Source: Mucilaginibacter defluvii
GTDB lineage: Bacteria > Bacteroidota > Bacteroidia > Sphingobacteriales > Sphingobacteriaceae
DNA length: 64,000 nucleotides
Direction of reading: 5' to 3'
Assembly: GCF_039543225.1 (NCBI RefSeq)
Contig: NZ_BAABJI010000001.1
Location: 337,193-401,192, forward strand
The notes beneath the pieces are model-generated. The model made no database searches and was not told where the DNA came from. It saw nothing but the letters and a program-made list of their open reading frames with translations. Positions within the stretch are counted from its first letter, which is position 1. Each line of letters opens with the position of its first letter. This document shows positions 27,065-38,321 of the stretch, piece by piece. Position numbers and translations under genes: made by a program.

Positions 27065-27087
27065 CCCCCTTTAGGGGGTTAGGGGGC
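27065..27087 (+). repeat. 23-bp G/C-run repeat, copy 2, just before nrdA
   Basis: An exact match to 8492-8514. Here the final G-run ends 8 bases before the nrdA ATG at 27095, a spacing that would suit a ribosome-binding site, although this phylum rarely depends on one. Confidence 0.8.
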
Positions 27088-27094
27088 ACGCAAT

Positions 27095-29467
27095 ATGTTT
27101 GTAATAAAAAGAGATGGCCGCAAAGAGTCGGTAAAATTTGATAAGATAACAGCACGTATCGAGAAGTTGTGCTACGGGTTTCAACTGGTTGATCCGATTG
27201 ACGTTGCCAAAAAGGTGATTGAGGGTTTATATGATGGCGTAACCACTTCGGAACTGGATAACCTGGCTGCTGAAACTGCCGCGTCATTAACCACCAAGCA
27301 CCCGGATTATGCTTTGCTGGCATCGCGTATAGCTGTGTCAAACCTGCATAAAAACACGGTAAAATCATTCAGCGAAACCATGCGTATGCTGTATGAGTAC
27401 GTAGATAGCAAGAATGGCAAAAACGCATCGCTGATCGCTGATGACGTTTGGGAAGTGATCAGAGATAATGCTGAAGTGTTAGACAGCACCATTATTTACG
27501 ACCGCGATTTCGGGTTCGATTACTTCGGCTTTAAAACGCTTGAAAAATCATACCTGCTAAAAATCGACGGTAAAATAGTGGAACGTCCGCAGCACCTGTT
27601 TATGCGTGTATCGGTAGGTATCCACAAAAGCGATATCGACAGCGTTATCAAAACTTACAACCTGATGAGCGAGCGTTGGTTCACCCACGCTACACCTACG
27701 CTATTCAACGCGGGTACGCCGAAACCACAAATGTCATCATGCTTTTTGCTGACCATGAAGGATGACAGCATTGACGGTATTTATGATACCCTGAAACAAA
27801 CCGCCAAAATTTCGCAAAGTGCGGGTGGTATAGGTTTGAGCATCCATAACGTACGCGCAACAGGTTCATACATCAGCGGTACCAACGGTACCAGCAACGG
27901 TATCATACCGATGCTGCGTGTATTTAATGATACTGCCCGTTATGTTGATCAGGGTGGCGGCAAGCGTAAAGGCGCTTTCGCTATTTACCTGGAGCCTTGG
28001 CATGCTGATGTATTCGAGTTTCTTGACTTACGTAAAAACCACGGTAAGGAAGAAATGCGCGCCCGCGACTTGTTCTATGCCCTTTGGATTTCAGACTTGT
28101 TTATGAAACGCGTTGAGGCCAATGAGGATTGGAGCCTGTTCTGTCCGCATGAAGCACCGGGTTTAGCGGATTGCTTTGGTGCCGAGTTTGAAGCATTATA
28201 CACTAAATACGAACAAGAAGGCCGTGCCCGTAAAACCATTAAAGCACAGGAGCTTTGGTTTGCGGTGTTAGACTCACAAGTGGAAACCGGTACGCCTTAT
28301 TTGTTGTACAAGGATGCCGCAAACGCCAAATCAAACCAGCAAAACCTGGGTACTATAAAAAGCTCAAACCTTTGCACCGAGATCATGGAATACACCTCGG
28401 CTGATGAGGTAGCGGTTTGTAACCTGGCATCGCTGGCCTTACCGCGCTACATCAACAACGGCGTGTTCGATCACGAGAAATTATATGAGGTTACTTACCA
28501 GGTTACATTGAACCTGAACCGCATTATCGACCATAATTACTACCCGGTTGATGAGGCCCGTAACTCAAACCTGCGCCACCGCCCGATAGGTTTAGGCGTA
28601 CAAGGTTTGGCTGATACCTTTATACAACTGCGTTTACCGTTTGAAAGCGATGCCGCCAAACAACTTAACAAAGAGATATTTGAAACCATCTACTTCGCTT
28701 CAATGACGGCTTCAAAGGATTTGGCTATCCAGGATGGCGCTTACGAAACCTTCAAGGGTTCACCGCTATCACAAGGGAAATTCCAGTTCGATCTGTGGGG
28801 TGTAACTCCGGAAAGCGGCCGTTGGGATTGGGAAAATCTGCGCCTTGATGTAATGAACCATGGTGTGCGTAACTCACTGCTGGTGGCGCCAATGCCTACC
28901 GCATCAACCTCGCAAATATTGGGTAATAACGAGTGCTTTGAGCCTTATACCTCAAACATCTATACCCGCCGTGTATTAAGTGGTGAATTCATCGTGGTAA
29001 ACAAATACCTGTTGCGCGACCTGGTTAACCTTGGTTTATGGAACACCACCATGAAGGATAAGATCATCAGCGCTAACGGCTCAATTCAGGATATTCCTGA
29101 AATACCTGCCGATATTAAGGAACTGTACAAAACCGTATGGGAAATTAAGATGCGTAACATCATCGATATGGCAGCCGACAGGGGCGCTTATGTTTGCCAG
29201 TCGCAATCGCTTAACTTGTTCATTAACTCGCCAAACGCGTCAAAACTTACTTCAATGCACTTTTACGCATGGAAGAAAGGCCTTAAAACAGGTATGTACT
29301 ACCTGCGTACGCAGGCGGCATCACAAGCGGTTAAGTTTACGGTTGAAAACCAGGGCGGCAAAAACATGGAACCGGTTATCCCGGATCACGTTGCCCAGGT
29401 TGCCGATGAGATACCTGCAGGCCCAAGCTGCTCAATGGAAGAGGGCTGCGTAACCTGTTCGGCATAA
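27095..29467 (+). CDS. nrdA: Ribonucleoside-diphosphate reductase, large (alpha) subunit
   Basis: The catalytic subunit of class I ribonucleotide reductase, partner of NrdB. An ATP-cone (about residues 1-90, starting [17 protein letters not shown]) gives allosteric activity control. The catalytic cysteines are visible: Cys216 (QMSSCFLL), the thiyl Cys427 in NLCTEI with Glu429, and the redox partner in [11 protein letters not shown]. The loop [13 protein letters not shown] and the Tyr-Tyr of the radical path (TGMYYLRTQ) are present. The C-terminal CVTC is the swinging disulfide pair. Length, 790 residues, is normal. A strong terminator follows at 29512-29552. Confidence 0.97.
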   Translation: MFVIKRDGRKESVKFDKITARIEKLCYGFQLVDPIDVAKKVIEGLYDGVTTSELDNLAAETAASLTTKHPDYALLASRIAVSNLHKNTVKSFSETMRMLYEYVDSKNGKNASLIADDVWEVIRDNAEVLDSTIIYDRDFGFDYFGFKTLEKSYLLKIDGKIVERPQHLFMRVSVGIHKSDIDSVIKTYNLMSERWFTHATPTLFNAGTPKPQMSSCFLLTMKDDSIDGIYDTLKQTAKISQSAGGIGLSIHNVRATGSYISGTNGTSNGIIPMLRVFNDTARYVDQGGGKRKGAFAIYLEPWHADVFEFLDLRKNHGKEEMRARDLFYALWISDLFMKRVEANEDWSLFCPHEAPGLADCFGAEFEALYTKYEQEGRARKTIKAQELWFAVLDSQVETGTPYLLYKDAANAKSNQQNLGTIKSSNLCTEIMEYTSADEVAVCNLASLALPRYINNGVFDHEKLYEVTYQVTLNLNRIIDHNYYPVDEARNSNLRHRPIGLGVQGLADTFIQLRLPFESDAAKQLNKEIFETIYFASMTASKDLAIQDGAYETFKGSPLSQGKFQFDLWGVTPESGRWDWENLRLDVMNHGVRNSLLVAPMPTASTSQILGNNECFEPYTSNIYTRRVLSGEFIVVNKYLLRDLVNLGLWNTTMKDKIISANGSIQDIPEIPADIKELYKTVWEIKMRNIIDMAADRGAYVCQSQSLNLFINSPNASKLTSMHFYAWKKGLKTGMYYLRTQAASQAVKFTVENQGGKNMEPVIPDHVAQVADEIPAGPSCSMEEGCVTCSA

Positions 29468-29511
29468 CTACGATCCTGTAGCTATTAAAGTGTCAGTTTA
29501 ATAGTTTTACT

Positions 29512-29552
29512 AAAAAAGCGTGGGGCGTTTTGGAATGCGTCCCCGCTTTTTT
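29512..29552 (+). terminator. Terminator after nrdA
   Basis: The AAAAAAGCGTGGGGCG arm pairs with CGTCCCCGCTTTTTT, with one internal T-T mismatch, around a 10-base loop. Flanking A and T runs make it usable in both directions. Confidence 0.85.
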
Positions 29553-29628
29553 GTTTACAGGCATTTTTTTGCATGACGAGCATCATCCCCGTAGGTGCTC
29601 CCCGTCATGTGTCGCCACTGCGGCATCC

Positions 29629-29663
29629 AATACATTTGAGGCATAGATCAACTTAAATGTATT
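29629..29663 (+). promoter_or_regulatory. OmpW-gene promoter box within an inverted repeat
   Basis: TACATTTG at 29631-29638 matches the -7 consensus exactly. It overlaps the left arm AATACATTT (29629-29637), whose exact complement AAATGTATT (29655-29663) touches the ATG at 29664. The 9-bp arms are 17 bases apart. This could be an operator or, in the RNA, a weak stem next to the start codon. Confidence 0.4.
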
Positions 29664-30353
29664 ATGAAAAATTTACGAATACTACTTGCCGCAATTTTAC
29701 TTATTACTTCAACAACCACCTTTGCTCAACAGAAAGGCGAATGGAACATTCGCTTGCGTGGTGTGGGTGTTATCCCGCAGGAGAAAGCCAATATAGGCGT
29801 AATCGGTGGTGATGTCGACATCAGCAAAAGCTTTATCCCTGAGCTTGATTTTACTTACTACTTCGCCAATAACTTTTCGGCCGAACTGATATTGGGTACA
29901 ACCCGCCACAAAGTGAAAACCACATCATCAAACCTCACCGCTATTGGCGGCCCTGCATCTGCCGATGTTGACCTGGGTAAAGTATGGTTGCTGCCGCCAA
30001 CGCTAACGCTGCAATACCATGTGCCTACTGGCAGTATAGTAAGGCCATATATCGGCGCGGGTGCCAACTACACCATATTTTATGGTGCCGATGAAGGCTC
30101 GACCGTTAAAGGCGTTGATTACAAGAATAGCTTTGCCTTTGCCGCGCAGGCCGGTGTGGACATCGACCTGAATAAAAAATGGTTTGTAAACGTGGACATG
30201 AAGAAGCTGTTCCTCTCAACAGATGTTACAGTAGATGCTTCAAACCTCACCCCGGCGGGTAACCCAAGTCTTGAGCCAACACTGCGCAACATACCTGCCG
30301 ATGTTAAGATACGCCCATGGCTGATAGGCATAGGTATAGGCTGCCGCTTATAA
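29664..30353 (+). CDS. OmpW-family outer-membrane protein
   Basis: A 229-residue protein with a signal peptide (about residues 1-21, ending TTFAQ) and an eight-strand barrel pattern. The sequence follows OmpW: WNIRLRGVGVIPQ at the mature start, IPELDFTYYFANNFSAELI, LPPTLTLQYHVP, the GAGANYTIFY segment and a C-terminal WLIGIGIGCRL. OmpW proteins form narrow hydrophobic channels in the outer membrane and are often stress- or iron-regulated. It is a single-gene unit bounded by terminators at 29512-29552 and 30373-30409. What it transports here is not known. Confidence 0.88.
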   Translation: MKNLRILLAAILLITSTTTFAQQKGEWNIRLRGVGVIPQEKANIGVIGGDVDISKSFIPELDFTYYFANNFSAELILGTTRHKVKTTSSNLTAIGGPASADVDLGKVWLLPPTLTLQYHVPTGSIVRPYIGAGANYTIFYGADEGSTVKGVDYKNSFAFAAQAGVDIDLNKKWFVNVDMKKLFLSTDVTVDASNLTPAGNPSLEPTLRNIPADVKIRPWLIGIGIGCRL

Positions 30354-30372
30354 AAAATTGGTTTAGATAAAT

Positions 30373-30409
30373 AAAAGCGCTGTGCCGGTTAAACGGTACG
30401 GCGCTTTTT
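30373..30409 (+). terminator. Terminator after the OmpW-like gene
   Basis: AAAAGCGC pairs with GCGCTTTT, and GTGCCG with CGGTAC inside it (one G-T wobble, one mismatch between the two helices), followed by T residues. Confidence 0.85.
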
Positions 30410-30459
30410 GCGTCTGTACCAGTAATCAACCAATTGTTCACCTTTACCCTGATCATATA

Positions 30460-31119
30460 ATGATAAACCTGTACCATTTTAAGTTACCCGCAGTCGCGCT
30501 TTTATTAATAGCCCTGTTTTACTGCCCGGCGGTTAAAGCACAAACACCGGTTATAGAGTATGAGCCTGATGAAAGTTATGTTGGCTTTAACCAGGGCAAG
30601 GGCTGGGCTATAGGCGGGCAGTTCGGGTACGATTTCCCGACAGGGGCGTTGAGCCAAAACTACCGTGTTACCCCGACCTACGGCATAGGCTTATATAAAA
30701 AGGTAGATGATTTTACACTGAACTTTAACATTAACCACCATGCTTATCCCGTAAAAAGTAATGCTATAGGCATGGTTGATAACAGGTTTATTGTATTAGG
30801 ATTTTACTTTGGTGGCGCTTATGATAAATTGATAACGCCTTTTTTTAAGGTATACGGTGGCCTCAACCTGGGGGCCTGGCTTAAGCGTTACGAGGATATT
30901 TACAATTATGATGACGAATGCGGTTGTGAAATTAACAATACCAACTTTTACTTTGCTCCTAAGGCTGGTTTTACTTATCTCACCAGTAGCCGCATAGGCA
31001 TAGGTGTTGAAGCTAAATACAACGTTTATGTAACCGGCTATGATTACGTTACCAATACCAGCGGAGGCAAATTATTCAATTCAGTAGCTGCTACGCTGAT
31101 ACTTACTTATCATTTTTAG
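30460..31119 (+). CDS. Outer-membrane beta-barrel protein (tandem copy 1)
   Basis: A 219-residue barrel protein of unknown function. I took the ATG at 30460 because it is followed at once by a signal peptide (LPAVALLLIALFYCPAVKAQ); a frame opening at 30382 would put 26 unrelated residues, including part of the terminator region, before it. Beta-strand alternation continues to a terminal phenylalanine (LILTYHF), the usual outer-membrane insertion signal. It shares FKVYGGLNLG, FAPKAGF and EAKYNVYV with the next gene, so the two are paralogues. Confidence 0.72.
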   Translation: MINLYHFKLPAVALLLIALFYCPAVKAQTPVIEYEPDESYVGFNQGKGWAIGGQFGYDFPTGALSQNYRVTPTYGIGLYKKVDDFTLNFNINHHAYPVKSNAIGMVDNRFIVLGFYFGGAYDKLITPFFKVYGGLNLGAWLKRYEDIYNYDDECGCEINNTNFYFAPKAGFTYLTSSRIGIGVEAKYNVYVTGYDYVTNTSGGKLFNSVAATLILTYHF

Positions 31120-31254
31120 CATGTGGGTTTAACTTGTTTTTGTTTGGTTTGTAGTGTTTTAACCGGTAGTTGATTTTTGAATTAATTGGTATTGTTTGTT
31201 AGGGTGCATGGGGTTATTTATATACTTTTACCAGTGATAACCTTATCGCAAAGC

Positions 31255-31986
31255 ATGAATATCAACATCCCCAAATTTGCACTTAACATTATAGGTGCGT
31301 TATTACTCGTTTTTTTATTTTGCACGGAGGCTGATGCGCAGCGACGCTCAAACCGTGGATTGAACTATGACGGCGACGCGGCGGGTGTTGGCAACGGCGG
31401 CTCGGGTGAGTTCGGGTATGCATCATGGGGAGTATCACTACAGGCAGGTTTTGATTCGCCGCAAGGCGATTTGGGCGCGAACTACAAAGGCGCGCCGCTT
31501 ATCGGCATCAGTGTATCAAAATACGTGGGCAACTTTACCTTCGGCATCACGTTAAGCAGGCACAGCTACAAGCCGGCTATTAACGATGTTTCTGTAAGCG
31601 TTGATATGGGCGAAGCAGGGGCTGTTGACCAGAGTGTAAAACTAACTAACAACAGTTTTACCGGTTTTTATGGCAGCGCGATATACAACTTTAACCTATC
31701 GGGCGGGTTCAGGCTTTTTGGTGGTGTAAACCTCGGTAACATGACGTCTCGCTACGGTGCAGTGGTGAGCGGTTCACAGGGCAATTTCTCGCAAAGTTAT
31801 GTAGACAAGTGGGGGTATTTTGCACCTAAACTGGGTATAGATATAGCGCTTAACGACGCTTTCAGTATTGGTTTTGAAGGAAAATATAATATCTTTATGC
31901 AAGGCAGCGCCAATAGCCGCACGGGTGGCGATTTTCAGTCTGCTAAGTCGGTTGCTGGTGTGGCTACGCTCACCTACAGTTTTTAG
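31255..31986 (+). CDS. Outer-membrane beta-barrel protein (tandem copy 2)
   Basis: A 243-residue paralogue of the preceding gene: FRLFGGVNLGNMTSRY, YFAPKLGID and FEGKYNIFM align with it, and it too ends in an aromatic strand (VATLTYSF). The ATG at 31255 starts a clear signal peptide (ALNIIGALLLVFLF then EADAQ); the longer frame would need a TTG start. After the signal comes a Gly/Asn-rich linker (about residues 26-50). A TACTTTTA box (31223-31230) is one base from the -7 consensus, so it may have its own promoter. No substrate or partner is visible. Confidence 0.72.
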   Translation: MNINIPKFALNIIGALLLVFLFCTEADAQRRSNRGLNYDGDAAGVGNGGSGEFGYASWGVSLQAGFDSPQGDLGANYKGAPLIGISVSKYVGNFTFGITLSRHSYKPAINDVSVSVDMGEAGAVDQSVKLTNNSFTGFYGSAIYNFNLSGGFRLFGGVNLGNMTSRYGAVVSGSQGNFSQSYVDKWGYFAPKLGIDIALNDAFSIGFEGKYNIFMQGSANSRTGGDFQSAKSVAGVATLTYSF

Positions 31987-32008
31987 GTGTGCTTAATGAG
32001 GATAGGAT

Positions 32009-32212
32009 ATGCATTCAAAACATGAGATAATAAGATGTGAACGCTGCAACGCGGCGTTTGAATGCAAGGCCAACTCCTATACCAAATGCCAGTGCAGCGC
32101 CGTGCAGCTTACCCTTAACGAAACCCAATACATCAGCGAAAATTACGACGGCTGCCTGTGTGCCCAATGCTTGCTCATCATTCAGCAGGAGTATAGGGAG
32201 ATGGTACTTTAG
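32009..32212 (+). CDS. Cysteine-rich CWC family protein
   Basis: A 67-residue protein with eight cysteines spaced like a double zinc ribbon: CERC, a single Cys at ECK, CQC, and CLCAQC (about residues 10-55). This matches the small Cys-rich CWC family, presumed zinc-binding and of unknown function. It follows the second barrel gene by 22 bases and may share its transcript. An imperfect inverted repeat follows at 32219-32290. Confidence 0.8.
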   Translation: MHSKHEIIRCERCNAAFECKANSYTKCQCSAVQLTLNETQYISENYDGCLCAQCLLIIQQEYREMVL

Positions 32213-32218
32213 TTTTTA

Positions 32219-32290
32219 AGTCCGTGAGCCCGCACGTCCGAAAGTAAAAGAAGCTTCTTCCGAACTTTCCGTCTTTCGAACTTCCGGACT
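32219..32290. repeat. Imperfect inverted repeat upstream of fabG
   Basis: AGTCCG at 32219 pairs with CGGACT at 32285-32290, and internal TCCGAAAG / CTTTCCG / CTTTCGAA units extend the symmetry around AGAAGCTTCTT, which is itself a palindrome. It looks like a small intergenic repeat and has no T-run. Confidence 0.55.
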
Positions 32291-32330
32291 AATTTCTTAC
32301 CTTCACAGCCTCATATTCAACACTGAAATA

Positions 32331-33074
32331 ATGAAACTATTAGAAGGAAAAGTTGCCCTGGTTACAGGCGCTTCAAAAGGTATAGGCCGTAAAATAGCCG
32401 AAAAATTTGCTGAACAAGGTGCAAAAGTGGCTTTCACTTATTTATCGTCTGTAGAAAAAGGGCAGGCACTTGAGCAGGAGTTACAAAGCTTTGGTACCCA
32501 GGTTAAAGGTTACCGCAGTGATGCTTCCAAATTTGATGAAGCCGAAAAGCTGATCAATGATATTGTTACCGATTTCGGCACGATTGACGTAGTGGTAAAT
32601 AACGCGGGCATCACTAAGGACGGCCTGCTGATGCGCATGACCGAGGAGCAATGGGATGAGGTGCTTGACGTAAACCTGAAATCAATATTCAACGTAACCA
32701 AAGCCGCCTCAAAAATTATGATGAAGAACCGTAAAGGCGCGTTCATCAATATGAGTTCGGTAGTAGGTGTGCAGGGTAACGCTGGCCAATCTAACTATGC
32801 GGCATCAAAAGCCGGTATCATTGGTTTTTCCAAATCAATAGCTAAGGAGTTAGGTTCGCGCGGCATACGTACCAACGTGGTAGCGCCGGGCTTTATCCGC
32901 ACCGAAATGACCGACGTGCTCGACCCGAAAATAGTTGAAGGCTGGACAGCCAATATTCCGCTTAAACGTGCCGGTGAAACCGAAGACATAGCCAATGCCT
33001 GCGTGTTCCTGGCGTCGGACATGGCAGCTTACATCACCGGCCAGGTTATCGCGGTTGACGGTGGTATGTTATAG
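32331..33074 (+). CDS. fabG: 3-oxoacyl-[acyl-carrier-protein] reductase
   Basis: The NADPH-dependent ketoreductase of type II fatty acid synthesis, cytosolic, homotetrameric in known members. A 247-residue short-chain dehydrogenase with the cofactor motif TGASKGIG (residues about 14-21), NNAG, and the catalytic Ser143, Tyr156 and Lys160 (YAASK). The C-terminal ITGQVIAVDGGML is typical of FabG. Overall pattern (VNLKSIFNVTKA, GNAGQSNYAASKAGI, APGFIRTEMTD) supports FabG over other SDRs. A terminator hairpin at 33101-33137 ends the transcript and overlaps the next gene's start. Confidence 0.93.
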   Translation: MKLLEGKVALVTGASKGIGRKIAEKFAEQGAKVAFTYLSSVEKGQALEQELQSFGTQVKGYRSDASKFDEAEKLINDIVTDFGTIDVVVNNAGITKDGLLMRMTEEQWDEVLDVNLKSIFNVTKAASKIMMKNRKGAFINMSSVVGVQGNAGQSNYAASKAGIIGFSKSIAKELGSRGIRTNVVAPGFIRTEMTDVLDPKIVEGWTANIPLKRAGETEDIANACVFLASDMAAYITGQVIAVDGGML

Positions 33075-33086
33075 ACCGTATTTTTG
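33055..33086 (+). promoter_or_regulatory. Promoter for the VWA-type membrane protein gene
   Basis: A TTG at 33055-33057 and a perfect -7 box TATTTTTG at 33079-33086 are 21 bases apart, normal for Bacteroidota. Transcription would start near 33092, just upstream of the hairpin at 33101-33137. The promoter lies in the 3' end of fabG. Confidence 0.55.
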
Positions 33087-33100
33087 CATAAACACAATAA

Positions 33101-33137
33101 AAAAACAGCATATTTGGTTATCAAGTATGCTGTTTTT
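33101..33137 (+). terminator. fabG terminator hairpin containing the next start codon
   Basis: AAAAACAGCATA (33101-33112) and TATGCTGTTTTT (33126-33137) form a perfect 12-bp stem with a 13-base loop and a T-rich 3' side. The ATG of the downstream gene (33127-33129) lies inside the right arm. Confidence 0.8.
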
Positions 33138-35196
33138 GTTTTCAATAACCTGGGGTGATGTTTCGGGCTGGTGGGTGCCGGTGTGCATGCTTACGGGGCT
33201 GTTTTATGCGTGGTTATTGTACAGGCAACCGGTTAACATCTCCAAGAGTTTTCGATACGGGCTGTCTGTGCTGCGGGCATTGGCTGTGGCCCTAATTGCA
33301 TTTCTGCTGTTATCGCCCCTGGTAAAATCTGTTACTTACAAACCCGAGAAACCGCTGGTGCTGGTGCTTCAGGATAACTCAACATCAGTAAAATCGTCTG
33401 CAAATTCTATATCTGCCCCATTAAGGCAGCTAAAGCAGCAGTTAGGTGATGATTACCATGTGCAGGAGTTTAATTTTGATAACGGTTTGCACGATGGCCT
33501 TGCCTCCGGTTACAGCGGCAGGCAAACAGACATCGCCTCGGCATTAAAACAATTGAATAACCGCTTTGTAAACCGCAACATCGGTGCAGTGGTTATAGCT
33601 TCGGATGGTATATATAATCATGGCGCTGACCCGCGTTATGAAGCCCGCAACATCAAAGCCGGTTTTTACACTATTGCCCTGGGCGATACCACACAACATC
33701 GTGATGTTCTCATTAGCAACGTCAACTATAATAAAACCGCTTTTTTAGGGAATGATTTTGAGGTGGAGATACTGGCCTCGGCCTACCAAAGTAACGGCGA
33801 AGCTATGCGGCTCAGTATTACCGACGATGGCAGGCAGGTTTACAACCGCGCCATACCAATTAAGGGGAACACCTTCAGGCAGGTAGTGCCGGTTAAACTT
33901 AACGCCGGTAAAAAGGGCTTGCATAAATTTACCGTTAACCTTGCGCCGCTTAGCAACGAAGTAACTACCGTAAACAACAATGAAACTTTTTATATAGATG
34001 TGCTGGATGCCCGCCAAAAAATACTGTTGGTCTACCAAAATGTTCATCCGGATATAGCGGTCGTTAAAAACGCCATCGAGGTAAATCGCAATTACGAGGT
34101 AAAAACTGTATTACTTACTGATTTGGCTACTATAAAACCTGCCGAGTATAACCTGCTGATATTATTTCAATTGCCCGCATCGGCACCAGGAGTTCAGCGA
34201 TTTGTGGCGAATACCAGCCTGCCGGTTTGGTATATGGCAGGCGCGCAAACGGATATTACTGCTTTAAATGCCAGTCAGCAACTGGTTAGCATTTCGGCCG
34301 GCCGCAGCGAAATGCAGGAAGTATTCGCCCAGCCTGCCGAAAATTTCTCGGCATTTACCTTGAGCGATTCGACCCGGCAAAAAATAAATAAAATGCCACC
34401 ACTACTGGCGCCTTTTGGCAATTACGGCAGCAAGTCGGCCACCGGTATACTATTTAAACAGCGTATAGGTAATGTAAGCACTACTTACCCCTTACTGGCT
34501 TTTGCAGCTGAAGGTGGCAGGCGTACAGCCGTGTTAACCGGCGAAGGTTTATGGCGATGGAAGCTGGCCGAGTACGCCGCTTTTGGAAACAACAACGCGC
34601 TTAACGAGCTGATGAGCCAAAGCGTGCAATACTTAACGGCCAATGCCGACAGGCAGCAATTTAGGTTGTACCCCGCTAAGGCTGTTTTTGATGAAGGTGA
34701 GGATGTGCTGATCAACGCCGAATTATATAATGATGCCCTTGAACTGGTAAACACGCCCGATGCCCGCATTAATATAAGGGACGCAAAAGGACGTAACCTT
34801 AGTTTTTTATTGAGCAGGACAGGGCAGAGCTATAGCTTAAATGCCGGGGCATTGCCGCCGGCGGAGTATTCATATACCGCTACTGTTAAATTAGGTAACC
34901 GTGCATTTACCGCCTCAGGTAAATTCACCGTGAAGCAAATAGATGCCGAGGCGCGCCAATCGGTTGCGAATCATCAGTTACTGCATGATATAGCCCAGGA
35001 AAGCGGGGGTGTAATGCTGATGCCATCAGACTTAGGCAAGCTGTCTGATCTCATCAAAAAGAATGAAAGTGTAAAAACGGTAGTTTACGAGGATAAACAC
35101 TACAACGAACTGGTAGATTTAAAATGGGTGTTCGGCGCGATACTGCTCGTTATATCTGCTGAGTGGTTTATCCGAAAACGGGAGGGAGAGGTGTAA
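33127..35196 (+). CDS. VWA-type membrane protein of unknown function
   Basis: A 689-residue protein: two N-terminal transmembrane helices (about 12-30 and 45-65), a VWA-like domain (about 80-215, LVLVLQDNSTSVKS and VVIASDGIYNHGAD), a long beta-rich extracytoplasmic part, and a final transmembrane helix (about 665-683) before a basic tail (IRKREGEV). The metal-site motif DxSxS is present in altered form as DNSTS. The family is widespread in Bacteroidota, without assigned function. The ATG at 33127 is inside the fabG terminator stem; the first residues (FLFSITWGDVSGWWVPVCML) look like the normal family N-terminus, so I kept this start. A promoter at 33055-33086 would serve it. Confidence 0.8.
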   Translation: MLFLFSITWGDVSGWWVPVCMLTGLFYAWLLYRQPVNISKSFRYGLSVLRALAVALIAFLLLSPLVKSVTYKPEKPLVLVLQDNSTSVKSSANSISAPLRQLKQQLGDDYHVQEFNFDNGLHDGLASGYSGRQTDIASALKQLNNRFVNRNIGAVVIASDGIYNHGADPRYEARNIKAGFYTIALGDTTQHRDVLISNVNYNKTAFLGNDFEVEILASAYQSNGEAMRLSITDDGRQVYNRAIPIKGNTFRQVVPVKLNAGKKGLHKFTVNLAPLSNEVTTVNNNETFYIDVLDARQKILLVYQNVHPDIAVVKNAIEVNRNYEVKTVLLTDLATIKPAEYNLLILFQLPASAPGVQRFVANTSLPVWYMAGAQTDITALNASQQLVSISAGRSEMQEVFAQPAENFSAFTLSDSTRQKINKMPPLLAPFGNYGSKSATGILFKQRIGNVSTTYPLLAFAAEGGRRTAVLTGEGLWRWKLAEYAAFGNNNALNELMSQSVQYLTANADRQQFRLYPAKAVFDEGEDVLINAELYNDALELVNTPDARINIRDAKGRNLSFLLSRTGQSYSLNAGALPPAEYSYTATVKLGNRAFTASGKFTVKQIDAEARQSVANHQLLHDIAQESGGVMLMPSDLGKLSDLIKKNESVKTVVYEDKHYNELVDLKWVFGAILLVISAEWFIRKREGEV

Positions 35197-35209
35197 CCGG
35201 GTGATTCAA

Positions 35210-35737
35210 CTATGATACAGCCATGCTAAGGTATCCGCGTGCGCACAACTCCTCATACAATATCTTAAACCAATACGTATATTCTTCGGGATGTTCCTTT
35301 AAGTCGCGCGCGATCATTTCGGGAGCCATATATAACCAGTCGGCTACCTCGTCGGGGTTTACCTCGGGTTTGCAGGAGTAAGTGCCTGTAAAAACATGGT
35401 CAAATTCGTGTTCAAATAAGCCCTCGCCTAAGTCGGCCTTATAAGTGAAAGAGAAAGCTTCGGTAAGTTCACAAGTTATGCCCATTTCTTCCTGCAGCCG
35501 TCTTTGCGCGGCATCCATATTACTCTCGCCCGGACGGGGGTGGCTGCAACAGGTGTTCGTCCACAAGCCGGCCGAGTGGTATTTGCCGGCCGCACGTTTT
35601 TGCAGCAGTAATTCGCCCCTGTTGTTAAGCAATATAATAGAAAAGGCACGGTGAAGAACGCCCTTATAGTGCGCTTCCATTTTTTCCATAGTGCCTATCG
35701 GGTTATCGTTACTGTCAACAAGAATTACTTTTTCCAT
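35210..35737 (-). CDS. idi: Isopentenyl-diphosphate delta-isomerase (type I)
   Basis: The Nudix-type enzyme that interconverts IPP and DMAPP, the building blocks for quinones, carotenoids and undecaprenol. A 175-residue protein with the type I signatures: LLNNRGELLLQKRA, the catalytic Cys in TNTCCSHPRPGE, the Nudix helix AAQRRLQEEMGI, and the acid-rich GLFEHEFDHVFTG. It is transcribed alone, convergent with the VWA gene 13 bases away, and divergent from the GH97 gene across 314 bases. Confidence 0.95.
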   Translation of the reverse strand: MEKVILVDSNDNPIGTMEKMEAHYKGVLHRAFSIILLNNRGELLLQKRAAGKYHSAGLWTNTCCSHPRPGESNMDAAQRRLQEEMGITCELTEAFSFTYKADLGEGLFEHEFDHVFTGTYSCKPEVNPDEVADWLYMAPEMIARDLKEHPEEYTYWFKILYEELCARGYLSMAVS

Positions 35738-38154
<2,417 letters not shown>

Positions 38155-38185
38155 TAAAATTGGTTCTATTAGGTTTATAAAGGTG

Positions 38186-38218
38186 TCCCCCGTGTGCGCA
38201 AGTGCCGGGGGATTTTTT
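38186..38218 (+). terminator. Terminator after the GH97 gene
   Basis: TCCCCCG and CGGGGGA form a 7-bp stem with a 13-base loop, followed by six T residues. Confidence 0.88.
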
Positions 38219-38321
38219 GTTCTTATGCGCTTTTCTCCATCTCTTATGTAAACTATAAATATTCATACCTTTACCGCATATTTTAACTTATTTATATAAG
38301 CCGGTTAATTGTTTATTGGTT

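Noticed and set aside
32995..33126. Longer VWA-protein frame starting inside fabG
   Set aside because: The extension overlaps fabG and reads as basic, Cys-containing nonsense; the membrane protein starts properly at 33127.
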